Shown piece after piece: positions 28,254 to 35,569 of a DNA stretch of 64,000 nt (positions are counted from its first letter, which is position 1; each line of letters begins with the position of its first letter). The notes below the pieces were generated by a model. It saw only the letters and a program-made list of their open reading frames with translations, ran no database searches and had not been told where the DNA came from. Source of the stretch: an uncultured Thiothrix sp. (GTDB lineage Bacteria; Pseudomonadota; Gammaproteobacteria; Thiotrichales; Thiotrichaceae). The position numbers and the translations under genes were made by a program. The stretch spans positions 24,494-88,493 of the forward strand of contig NZ_CALMZC010000023.1 of assembly GCF_937873765.1 (NCBI RefSeq). The letters are read 5' to 3'.

Positions 28254-29060
28254 TTATTGAGACGGTGTTTTGGGGAAATCGTCAGCATTGCCTACATATA
28301 AATCCATACCACCTTGCGGGGTTTGCTGGGTGATGATGGTGCGATCTGTCCCATCAACTGGAAAAGTGCCAGATTCCATTAATACCAGCATAGGATCCAG
28401 CAGTTCACCCTTACTGCCGCGTAAGTTAGCTTGACTAAATTGAAAGCGACAGAGGGTGGAACCACACTCTATCTTAGGAGGGGAGCCGCCAATATTGGCC
28501 GTCGCTAAATAAGACTCAAAGCTACTACTAATTTGGCTGGTTTTTCCGGGGTCTGCGGTAGCTGTAATGGTAGAGGCTAGCTGTTGTTGTTGTTGTTGTT
28601 CTGCTAATGCTTGTTGCTGTTGGATCTGTTCCTTGCTCATCCCCGCGTAAGGATCGGGTTTGGGCGCTGGCTCATCCTTTGCCTGATTAGGGTTGGCTAA
28701 CAAGGCGGCTAATTGTTGTTGTAAATCAGCTAACTGCTGATCAACTTTAGCCAAGCGATCCTCCGGTATCGCAGTTGGAGTTGCTGTAGTCATCGGCTGG
28801 GCGGCCGTCGGTACAGCCGAGGCTTGGTTCTGTAATTGAGTAGTTTTAGAATCCAACCGACTAACTTCTGTATTGAGCCGTTTCAGATTATTTTCGAGTG
28901 TTGAGAGAGATGCCGATTGTTGTTTGATCCCCTGCAATACCTGATCCATCTGACTAGTATCCGAAGGCGCTGGGGTAGGCGCGAGCCATTTGACTACTAT
29001 CGCACTGACTACCACCGTCGCTAACAATAATCCGATAACATAGGAAGTATTTTTGAACAT
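28254..29060 (-). CDS. Membrane-anchored coiled-coil protein with polyglutamine stretch, unknown function
   Basis: 268 residues from ATG 29060. An N-terminal transmembrane segment (about 6-26, YVIGLLLATVVVSAIVV) is followed by a coiled coil (about 35-75), a second Gln/Leu-rich coil (about 100-120), a Gln-rich run (QQQQQQL, from a GTT/CAA microsatellite at 28583-28600) and a C-terminal globular part. A closely spaced cysteine pair (ECGSTLC) sits before a beta-rich segment (GGMDLYVGNADDFP). Not recognised. Topology suggests a periplasmic domain on an inner-membrane anchor. It is downstream of the duplicated cassette but separated from it by a terminator. Confidence 0.68.
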   Translation of the reverse strand: MFKNTSYVIGLLLATVVVSAIVVKWLAPTPAPSDTSQMDQVLQGIKQQSASLSTLENNLKRLNTEVSRLDSKTTQLQNQASAVPTAAQPMTTATPTAIPEDRLAKVDQQLADLQQQLAALLANPNQAKDEPAPKPDPYAGMSKEQIQQQQALAEQQQQQQLASTITATADPGKTSQISSSFESYLATANIGGSPPKIECGSTLCRFQFSQANLRGSKGELLDPMLVLMESGTFPVDGTDRTIITQQTPQGGMDLYVGNADDFPKTPSQ

Positions 29061-29133
29061 AAAGGTTTTGCTCTGAAGAATGCAATGAAAAATAGCGAAA
29101 AAATCAAGCAGAAAATAGTTGCTGTTTAAAAGA

Positions 29134-29156
29134 TCAAGCCCCAAAACTGGGGCTTG
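29134..29156 (-). terminator. Intrinsic terminator after the duplicated cassette
   Basis: TCAAGCCCC-AAAACT-GGGGCTTGA, a nine-base-pair perfect stem. On the minus strand it is followed by TCTTTT, about 50 bases after the stop codon of type-A copy 1. It would isolate the downstream membrane protein from the cassette transcript. Confidence 0.8.
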
Positions 29157-29204
29157 AGTCTATAATTACGGCACTAAGAAATAGTACTCGATCTACTGTA
29201 ACTA

Positions 29205-29708
29205 TTATGGGTTAACAATAGAGTGTAACATCTGGCCAGTATACAAGTAGCAACCAATCGTGTAGGTTTTAGTTGCGTCAACTGGAAAGTCAGTAGCACC
29301 TGATGGTGTGATTTCTGCTGCTGTTGGACCTGCGCTCGAGCCAGCTTTCCATGCTACTTTTCTATTAGCAGTACCAGTAGAAGTCAATGACTGTGCAGCA
29401 ACATAGCAATTATAAATATCTTTAACAGCATCCACAGGGATGTCTAAATTGAAAGTAGTCTTTAAGTTATGGCCTACACCACCACCTACACCTTCACCTG
29501 GGCAATGAACCCAAGCACTTGTTACGCTTTTCAGTGTACTCCAATCCGGTGTAAAACTAGTATCTTGTGAAGGATAGTAAGCCTTACAAGCGGTTCCTGC
29601 AGTAACAGTCTTTGTAGTAGTATCATATGCCATAGCACCACTGCTCGCTAATAAAGAACCACCCATCAGAACAGCAGCTGTTAGAGCTGTTAAATTTAAT
29701 TTTTTCAT
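29205..29708 (-). CDS. Secreted four-cysteine protein, type A, copy 1
   Basis: 167 residues from ATG 29708 (GGAGAT upstream). A Sec signal peptide (about 1-27, ending SSGAMA) precedes a mature domain with four cysteines (41, 69, 101, 153) in the contexts ACKAYYP, HCPGEG, NCYVAAQ and GCYLYT. It is paralogous to the type-B protein two genes upstream: spacing of all four cysteines and the motifs CKAYYP-Q, PDW, NLDIP, NCY and GCYLYT are shared. There is no prepilin motif or lipobox. The stop lies just outside the duplicated segment, so this copy ends NP while copy 2 has twelve extra residues. Function unknown; export and disulfides are likely. Confidence 0.8.
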   Translation of the reverse strand: MKKLNLTALTAAVLMGGSLLASSGAMAYDTTTKTVTAGTACKAYYPSQDTSFTPDWSTLKSVTSAWVHCPGEGVGGGVGHNLKTTFNLDIPVDAVKDIYNCYVAAQSLTSTGTANRKVAWKAGSSAGPTAAEITPSGATDFPVDATKTYTIGCYLYTGQMLHSIVNP

Positions 29709-30019
29709 TTCAGAATATCTCCAAAAACATCTCAAATCAGTGACACCCCCAGAAACTAGAGACGTCGTTCCTAACCCAAACGAAGGCTACACTACTTAAA
29801 ACCAATAGTCTAGCTTCGTCTGACTATACTATAAAGTAAACTAACATGTTGTGTTAACTATTTACGTAACGATAGTCTACAGCGTACTAAACTGTTGTAG
29901 CATTACCACAGTGGGCAGTTTAATACAAAACTTAAGCGACCTACAACTGTCTATTGAGTTTTGAACAAAAAATTTTATTTAGTTTTATAAATCAGTGAAA
30001 GTACTTACAAAATTAGCGT
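29709..30019. other. Intergenic leader region upstream of type-A copy 1
   Basis: 311 bp without a convincing gene. A possible weak hairpin (TTAGC-GCTAA, 30013-30028) overlaps the end of the ATP-grasp gene and is followed on the minus strand by TTTT. A candidate minus-strand promoter, TTAACA (29852-29857) and TATAGT (29828-29833) with an 18-bp spacer, would give a leader of about 110 nt for type A. The same sequence recurs at 33423-33733. Confidence 0.45.
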
Positions 30020-31060
30020 TTAAGCTAAAAAAGCGAGCTTTGACCAAAACCGGCGCACCAGTGTGAAAACAGAGGTTCTAAGAGGTGGCCAAATGAGGGT
30101 TTTGCGTCTGGCCAGAAAGCGTCTTTGCGTATAGAGCCTTAAAATCTGCCAACGTCCGGTGAGTATTGCTTTTGTGAAATAAAGCCCGTCAATCCAAACA
30201 ATATTCTCAAGAATTTGATGTTGCTGATCAGCGATGGAATCCAAGGCAAAATACCGTTTGACTAAACCATTGCCGCTTGCCAGAAAAATCGCATGTTGCA
30301 TCCAAAAGCGTGGATTCAACTCAAGTATGACGACCTCTCCCTTTGCAACCATAAACTCCAGCTCATAAGGCCCCACAAATGCTAGAGCGTCTAGAACTTG
30401 TGTAGTTTTGGTAAGCAAGTCCCATTGATCAGGAATCGTTTCTACCATAGCCGCACAACTGAGCCCTTGATGATGGGATAACAAGCGTTTGACGATAGCG
30501 GTAGTGTTGCGGGAATGATTTTGACTATCATGGAAACCACAGACCGATATATTCTGATGATCTTGGTCTCCCAACCATTCTTGGAAAAAAAAAGCTTGGT
30601 AGGATAAGCCCATTTTAGTAACTTGTTGCAAGTGTTGCTGAACATCGTGCTCCGAACGGCAAATCCAGCCTCTAGGCAGTTTAATGCTTCCTTGCCAAGA
30701 ATGTTTAGCTTTTAGCAAGCAGGGAAAAGCGGGGGGGGGCTTATCATCAATCGCCCATTGTCGTAAGCCTGCAGGTAAGTCTTTGTTAGAGGCTAGCCAA
30801 GCAGCGAAAGCCCATTTGTCATCCAATAAAGAAGGTGGAAATTGTGGCGGCAAGAAACGCCCTATCAATTGCCCCTGTAAAGCCTGACCTAAGGTATGCT
30901 CTTCTGTAAATAATAACCATGCCTGCTCATTATCAGGAGTTTGGTAGGGAATCGGATAACTTGGATTTTCCTCAGTGGTAAACACCTCAATATTCAGAGC
31001 TTTAGCTGCCTTGTAGAGAGTATAAGCATTGATGGAGGCGGTAAACGTATAAGCTTTCAT
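30020..31060 (-). CDS. ATP-grasp ligase-like protein, copy 1
   Basis: 346 residues with the layout of ATP-grasp carboxylate-amine/thiol ligases. Visible are a preATP-grasp Rossmann-like start (YTFTASINAYTLYKAAKALN), Lys82 in LLDDKWAFA, Lys117 in FPCLLKAKHSW, the hinge QEWLG (about 160-164) and the metal-binding motif YELEF (232-236) with ILELNPRFW (Glu247, Asn249, Arg251). It should activate a carboxylate with ATP and join it to an amine; substrates are unknown. Codons 108-110 (Pro-Pro-Pro) are a C9 tract (30731-30739, G9 on plus) that could slip. An in-frame remnant ending YHFKGFDD and stopping at TAG just before ATG 31060 duplicates the end of the aminotransferase-like gene. Confidence 0.75.
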   Translation of the reverse strand: MKAYTFTASINAYTLYKAAKALNIEVFTTEENPSYPIPYQTPDNEQAWLLFTEEHTLGQALQGQLIGRFLPPQFPPSLLDDKWAFAAWLASNKDLPAGLRQWAIDDKPPPAFPCLLKAKHSWQGSIKLPRGWICRSEHDVQQHLQQVTKMGLSYQAFFFQEWLGDQDHQNISVCGFHDSQNHSRNTTAIVKRLLSHHQGLSCAAMVETIPDQWDLLTKTTQVLDALAFVGPYELEFMVAKGEVVILELNPRFWMQHAIFLASGNGLVKRYFALDSIADQQHQILENIVWIDGLYFTKAILTGRWQILRLYTQRRFLARRKTLIWPPLRTSVFTLVRRFWSKLAFLA

Positions 31061-31065
31061 TACTA

Positions 31066-31091
31066 ATCATCAAAGCCTTTAAAGTGATAGC
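31066..31091. repeat. 26-bp direct repeat, left of type-B gene, copy 1
   Basis: Identical to 31862-31887, which encodes the last residues (YHFKGFDD) of the aminotransferase-like gene. The two repeats bracket the type-B gene and its promoter; the same pair recurs at 34780-34805 and 35576-35601. It suggests the type-B segment was inserted between, or duplicated with, the end of the aminotransferase-like gene and the ATP-grasp start. Confidence 0.85.
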
Positions 31092-31135
31092 AGCTCAGCG
31101 CACTAGCGAGGTAATAAAACCTTTCTTCATTTAGG

Positions 31136-31627
31136 TCATTGTCTACCAATAGAGTATAAGCTATGAGCTGTGTACAAGTAGCAACCGGTGGTAAGCGTTT
31201 TATTCTCATCAACTAGAATAGAACCATTAGGCCCCCCCCCATCCGTATCACCAATTTCAACCACAACAGGCCCCACGCCTGAACCTATTATCCAGATTAC
31301 TTCTTTAGTAGAGCTGTCAGCAGTTGCATTCTGTGTAGCAATATAGCAATTAAAGATATGTTTTTCCGCACTAATGGGTATGTCTAGATTGAAAATAACC
31401 ACGTTGCCAGCAGCTACACTGCCACCTATATCTGGACAATGAAACCAAGTATTAGCCGTGCTTTTAACACTATTCCAGTCAGGCTGTAGGTTAAGCTTTT
31501 GATTAGGATAATAAGCTTTACAAGCTGCTCCCGCAGCTATCCTGTCGAGCGATGCCATCCCGCTTCCAATAAACGTCAAGGGACTAATCATCAAAACAGC
31601 AATTATTAGGTTTTTTAAATTTTTCAC
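31136..31627 (-). CDS. Secreted four-cysteine protein, type B, copy 1
   Basis: 163 residues from GTG 31627, with GGAAGGA seven bases upstream. A Sec-type signal (about 1-25, IIAVLMISPLTFIGSGMA) precedes a mature domain with cysteines 36, 64, 94 and 149 in ACKAYYP, HCPDIG, NCYIATQ and GCYLYT, the same pattern as type A. Codons 130-132 (Gly-Gly-Gly) form a G9 tract (31232-31240 as C9 on plus); gain or loss of one base would remove the last cysteine and the C-terminus. Family not recognised. An own extended -10 promoter is likely. Confidence 0.78.
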   Translation of the reverse strand: MKNLKNLIIAVLMISPLTFIGSGMASLDRIAAGAACKAYYPNQKLNLQPDWNSVKSTANTWFHCPDIGGSVAAGNVVIFNLDIPISAEKHIFNCYIATQNATADSSTKEVIWIIGSGVGPVVVEIGDTDGGGPNGSILVDENKTLTTGCYLYTAHSLYSIGRQ

Positions 31628-31784
31628 TTTAGATTCCTTCCTAAAAGCATTATTAAATTAATCCTGAATTAGCTTTCTAGGAATGCTATTTATAAAAAAA
31701 ACTATTAATTAAATTTAATATTTAAATCCATGATTGCATTAGCATAAAAACCAGACAAGTATCTCAAGCATTAACACACAAATG

Positions 31785-31793
31785 ATTATAGCA
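31785..31793 (-). promoter_or_regulatory. Extended -10 promoter candidate for type-B copy 1
   Basis: On the minus strand TGCTATAAT, a perfect -10 with the TGn extension, lies in a 228-bp A/T-rich gap; the implied leader is about 150 nt. No good -35 is present at 16-18 bp, which extended -10 promoters tolerate. The identical site in copy 2 is 35499-35507. Confidence 0.5.
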
Positions 31794-31855
31794 TATTAAA
31801 TCACTGTGCTCACCGTCAAATATTGTTTGAGCAAAGTCTGTAGTTTACGGTTTCA

Positions 31856-32872
31856 CTATTGATCATCAAAGCCTTTAAAGTGATAGCTCGGCGTGTTGGG
31901 GCGCTCACTGTAGTTTGGGCGGTCATGGCTAGCATAAGGTGCCTTTTTTTTGAGCTGCGCGGTAGCAGATTTAGCCAAAATATAAGGAGCTGACAGATAG
32001 AAGGGAGTTGGTTGGGGAGTAATCAAGCCTTTCTGCAAATAACGTTGTTTGCACCACTGATAGTATTTGCTAAACCACAGACCTGCAGTAGCGACGGCAA
32101 TCTGTAGTTTGGTAGCACCACTGTGTGCAAAGGTATAGGGAAACTGTTGACAATAGGAATACTCAAAAGTGCTAGGGTAGTCTTGTTCAACCAAGTAAGA
32201 ATCGGCCGGTTTGTTACCTATGCTGAAAATTGGCTTGATGATTCGTTTAACAAGCTGCTTAACTATACCTAACTGCTCAAAATCTGTTGCAGCACTCAAT
32301 AAGGGGTCGTCGAGATTACTAATGACTACAGCGCCCATTACACTAGGAAATGCCTTGTTGTTGAAGCTAGCCATAAGGACAATTTGCTGGTCTAGATCAG
32401 CATGACTTAACTGTTTCAGGCGGGAAATACCCTGAGATAGGTCTATGAATAAGGTAACATTATTTTGAGTACGCCAGTTTTTACCTTCAGGAGAAAAAGC
32501 CCAAGATAGACCTCCTTCAGCACCCATAATTGGGGCTAAGCAAAGTATTAGGGAGACTTGGTCTTTTGCGTGTTGCTGAATAGCTTGAATGGAAGGCTCA
32601 AAATATTTATCAGTCGGGTAACTGCATATATGAACGCCTGCTTCTTGGAAAGCTTTGTGTACAACATTGCAAATATAATCGGGTAGAAGGGCGATAGTAT
32701 TTTCTTTTTTACATGCTAAGGCCATGCGGTATAAAGCAACACGTCCTGAGAAGTAGAACCGAGTGGGCAGTAAAAAATTATGGATATTTAATGCTTTCTG
32801 AAAAAGCAATACTATTACCTTGTAGGGAAGCAAAGCCAATAAACTACCTAACACATATTGGCAGATGGGCAT
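31856..32872 (-). CDS. Fold-type I PLP-aminotransferase-like protein (remote DegT type), copy 1
   Basis: 338 residues. The N-terminal ~35 are hydrophobic. The core reads like a shortened DegT/Cys-Met-type PLP enzyme: FYFSGRVALYRMALA (phosphate-binding region), ALLPDYICNVV, SLILCLAPIMGAEGG, Asp144 in LFIDLSQGIS as candidate pyridine-nitrogen contact and Lys173 in ASFNNKAFPSVMGAVVIS as candidate Schiff-base lysine. The tail is basic and Tyr/Pro-rich, ending YHFKGFDDQ. The fold assignment is inference from motif order. Because of the duplication this copy begins 10 bp after type-A copy 2, whereas copy 2 directly abuts a methyltransferase gene. Confidence 0.6.
   Translation of the reverse strand: MPICQYVLGSLLALLPYKVIVLLFQKALNIHNFLLPTRFYFSGRVALYRMALACKKENTIALLPDYICNVVHKAFQEAGVHICSYPTDKYFEPSIQAIQQHAKDQVSLILCLAPIMGAEGGLSWAFSPEGKNWRTQNNVTLFIDLSQGISRLKQLSHADLDQQIVLMASFNNKAFPSVMGAVVISNLDDPLLSAATDFEQLGIVKQLVKRIIKPIFSIGNKPADSYLVEQDYPSTFEYSYCQQFPYTFAHSGATKLQIAVATAGLWFSKYYQWCKQRYLQKGLITPQPTPFYLSAPYILAKSATAQLKKKAPYASHDRPNYSERPNTPSYHFKGFDDQ
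31862..31887. repeat. 26-bp direct repeat, right of type-B gene, copy 1
   Basis: Partner of 31066-31091; here the sequence is coding, forming the C-terminal codons of the aminotransferase-like gene. Confidence 0.85.
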
Positions 32873-32882
32873 TTAAATTTTC

Positions 32883-33422
32883 CTAAAAACCAATACTTTC
32901 TCGCGGAATAGTCAGCCCAGATGGGTTAACAATAGAGTGTAACATCTGGCCAGTATACAAGTAGCAACCAATCGTGTAGGTTTTAGTTGCGTCAACTGGA
33001 AAGTCAGTAGCACCTGATGGTGTGATTTCTGCTGCTGTTGGACCTGCGCTCGAGCCAGCTTTCCATGCTACTTTTCTATTAGCAGTACCAGTAGAAGTCA
33101 ATGACTGTGCAGCAACATAGCAATTATAAATATCTTTAACAGCATCCACAGGGATGTCTAAATTGAAAGTAGTCTTTAAGTTATGGCCTACACCACCACC
33201 TACACCTTCACCTGGGCAATGAACCCAAGCACTTGTTACGCTTTTCAGTGTACTCCAATCCGGTGTAAAACTAGTATCTTGTGAAGGATAGTAAGCCTTA
33301 CAAGCGGTTCCTGCAGTAACAGTCTTTGTAGTAGTATCATATGCCATAGCACCACTGCTCGCTAATAAAGAACCACCCATCAGAACAGCAGCTGTTAGAG
33401 CTGTTAAATTTAATTTTTTCAT
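32883..33422 (-). CDS. Secreted four-cysteine protein, type A, copy 2 (altered C-terminus)
   Basis: Identical to copy 1 over the first 167 residues (signal peptide, Cys41/69/101/153), then twelve further residues, SGLTIPRESIGF, written by the duplication junction. Those codons come partly from the 3' end of the methyltransferase gene read out of frame plus an 8-bp insert. ATG 33422 has GGAGAT upstream. The stop is 10 bp before the start of aminotransferase-like copy 1, so the duplication joined the two cassettes into one possible transcript. Confidence 0.8.
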   Translation of the reverse strand: MKKLNLTALTAAVLMGGSLLASSGAMAYDTTTKTVTAGTACKAYYPSQDTSFTPDWSTLKSVTSAWVHCPGEGVGGGVGHNLKTTFNLDIPVDAVKDIYNCYVAAQSLTSTGTANRKVAWKAGSSAGPTAAEITPSGATDFPVDATKTYTIGCYLYTGQMLHSIVNPSGLTIPRESIGF

Positions 33423-33733
33423 TTCAGAATATCTCCAAAAACATCTCAAATCAGTGACACCCCCAGAAACTAGAGACGTCGTTCCTAACCCAAACGAAGG
33501 CTACACTACTTAAAACCAATAGTCTAGCTTCGTCTGACTATACTATAAAGTAAACTAACATGTTGTGTTAACTATTTACGTAACGATAGTCTACAGCGTA
33601 CTAAACTGTTGTAGCATTACCACAGTGGGCAGTTTAATACAAAACTTAAGCGACCTACAACTGTCTATTGAGTTTTGAACAAAAAATTTTATTTAGTTTT
33701 ATAAATCAGTGAAAGTACTTACAAAATTAGCGT
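33423..33733. other. Intergenic leader region upstream of type-A copy 2
   Basis: 311 bp identical to 29709-30019, with the same candidate promoter (33542-33571, minus). No gene seen. Confidence 0.45.
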
Positions 33734-34774
33734 TTAAGCTAAAAAAGCGAGCTTTGACCAAAACCGGCGCACCAGTGTGAAAACAGAGGTTCTAAGAGGT
33801 GGCCAAATGAGGGTTTTGCGTCTGGCCAGAAAGCGTCTTTGCGTATAGAGCCTTAAAATCTGCCAACGTCCGGTGAGTATTGCTTTTGTGAAATAAAGCC
33901 CGTCAATCCAAACAATATTCTCAAGAATTTGATGTTGCTGATCAGCGATGGAATCCAAGGCAAAATACCGTTTGACTAAACCATTGCCGCTTGCCAGAAA
34001 AATCGCATGTTGCATCCAAAAGCGTGGATTCAACTCAAGTATGACGACCTCTCCCTTTGCAACCATAAACTCCAGCTCATAAGGCCCCACAAATGCTAGA
34101 GCGTCTAGAACTTGTGTAGTTTTGGTAAGCAAGTCCCATTGATCAGGAATCGTTTCTACCATAGCCGCACAACTGAGCCCTTGATGATGGGATAACAAGC
34201 GTTTGACGATAGCGGTAGTGTTGCGGGAATGATTTTGACTATCATGGAAACCACAGACCGATATATTCTGATGATCTTGGTCTCCCAACCATTCTTGGAA
34301 AAAAAAAGCTTGGTAGGATAAGCCCATTTTAGTAACTTGTTGCAAGTGTTGCTGAACATCGTGCTCCGAACGGCAAATCCAGCCTCTAGGCAGTTTAATG
34401 CTTCCTTGCCAAGAATGTTTAGCTTTTAGCAAGCAGGGAAAAGCGGGGGGGGGCTTATCATCAATCGCCCATTGTCGTAAGCCTGCAGGTAAGTCTTTGT
34501 TAGAGGCTAGCCAAGCAGCGAAAGCCCATTTGTCATCCAATAAAGAAGGTGGAAATTGTGGCGGCAAGAAACGCCCTATCAATTGCCCCTGTAAAGCCTG
34601 ACCTAAGGTATGCTCTTCTGTAAATAATAACCATGCCTGCTCATTATCAGGAGTTTGGTAGGGAATCGGATAACTTGGATTTTCCTCAGTGGTAAACACC
34701 TCAATATTCAGAGCTTTAGCTGCCTTGTAGAGAGTATAAGCATTGATGGAGGCGGTAAACGTATAAGCTTTCAT
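33734..34774 (-). CDS. ATP-grasp ligase-like protein, copy 2
   Basis: Same 346-residue protein as the gene at 30020-31060, including the C9 tract (34445-34453) and the active-site residues Lys82, Lys117, Glu247, Asn249 and Arg251. It is preceded by the same YHFKGFDD-encoding remnant. It sits between type-B copy 2 (upstream, 75 bp) and type-A copy 2 (downstream, 311 bp). Both copies are intact, so neither has begun to decay. Confidence 0.75.
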   Translation of the reverse strand: MKAYTFTASINAYTLYKAAKALNIEVFTTEENPSYPIPYQTPDNEQAWLLFTEEHTLGQALQGQLIGRFLPPQFPPSLLDDKWAFAAWLASNKDLPAGLRQWAIDDKPPPAFPCLLKAKHSWQGSIKLPRGWICRSEHDVQQHLQQVTKMGLSYQAFFFQEWLGDQDHQNISVCGFHDSQNHSRNTTAIVKRLLSHHQGLSCAAMVETIPDQWDLLTKTTQVLDALAFVGPYELEFMVAKGEVVILELNPRFWMQHAIFLASGNGLVKRYFALDSIADQQHQILENIVWIDGLYFTKAILTGRWQILRLYTQRRFLARRKTLIWPPLRTSVFTLVRRFWSKLAFLA

Positions 34775-34779
34775 TACTA

Positions 34780-34805
34780 ATCATCAAAGCCTTTAAAGTG
34801 ATAGC
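34780..34805. repeat. 26-bp direct repeat, left of type-B gene, copy 2
   Basis: Same sequence as 31066-31091; partner at 35576-35601. Confidence 0.85.
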
Positions 34806-34849
34806 AGCTCAGCGCACTAGCGAGGTAATAAAACCTTTCTTCATTTAGG

Positions 34850-35341
34850 TCATTGTCTACCAATAGAGTATAAGCTATGAGCTGTGTACAAGTAGCAACC
34901 GGTGGTAAGCGTTTTATTCTCATCAACTAGAATAGAACCATTAGGCCCCCCCCCATCCGTATCACCAATTTCAACCACAACAGGCCCCACGCCTGAACCT
35001 ATTATCCAGATTACTTCTTTAGTAGAGCTGTCAGCAGTTGCATTCTGTGTAGCAATATAGCAATTAAAGATATGTTTTTCCGCACTAATGGGTATGTCTA
35101 GATTGAAAATAACCACGTTGCCAGCAGCTACACTGCCACCTATATCTGGACAATGAAACCAAGTATTAGCCGTGCTTTTAACACTATTCCAGTCAGGCTG
35201 TAGGTTAAGCTTTTGATTAGGATAATAAGCTTTACAAGCTGCTCCCGCAGCTATCCTGTCGAGCGATGCCATCCCGCTTCCAATAAACGTCAAGGGACTA
35301 ATCATCAAAACAGCAATTATTAGGTTTTTTAAATTTTTCAC
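34850..35341 (-). CDS. Secreted four-cysteine protein, type B, copy 2
   Basis: Identical 163-residue product to 31136-31627, with the same GTG start, Shine-Dalgarno sequence, G9 tract (34946-34954) and four cysteines. An extended -10 promoter candidate lies at 35499-35507. Confidence 0.78.
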   Translation of the reverse strand: MKNLKNLIIAVLMISPLTFIGSGMASLDRIAAGAACKAYYPNQKLNLQPDWNSVKSTANTWFHCPDIGGSVAAGNVVIFNLDIPISAEKHIFNCYIATQNATADSSTKEVIWIIGSGVGPVVVEIGDTDGGGPNGSILVDENKTLTTGCYLYTAHSLYSIGRQ

Positions 35342-35498
35342 TTTAGATTCCTTCCTAAAAGCATTATTAAATTAATCCTGAATTAGCTTTCTAGGAATGC
35401 TATTTATAAAAAAAACTATTAATTAAATTTAATATTTAAATCCATGATTGCATTAGCATAAAAACCAGACAAGTATCTCAAGCATTAACACACAAATG

Positions 35499-35507
35499 AT
35501 TATAGCA
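35499..35507 (-). promoter_or_regulatory. Extended -10 promoter candidate for type-B copy 2
   Basis: TGCTATAAT on the minus strand; duplicate of the site at 31785-31793. Confidence 0.5.
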
Positions 35508-35569
35508 TATTAAATCACTGTGCTCACCGTCAAATATTGTTTGAGCAAAGTCTGTAGTTTACGGTTTCA

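Larger units (their letters stand above)
29207..32899. repeat. Tandem duplication, copy 1 (3,693 bp)
   Basis: Matches 32921-36613 at an offset of 3,714 bp. The four encoded proteins are identical apart from the altered end of type A, and the intergenic stretches I compared by eye (including homopolymers) are identical too. It carries four complete genes. No transposase, integrase or terminal inverted repeat is present. The copies are separated by 21 bp (32900-32920). Confidence 0.95.

Noticed and set aside
29205..33422. Secreted type-A and type-B proteins as type IV pilins
   Set aside because: There is no prepilin peptidase motif (Gly followed by Phe-Thr-Leu-x-Glu) and no long hydrophobic N-terminal helix after the cleavage site; the N-terminus is an ordinary Sec signal.
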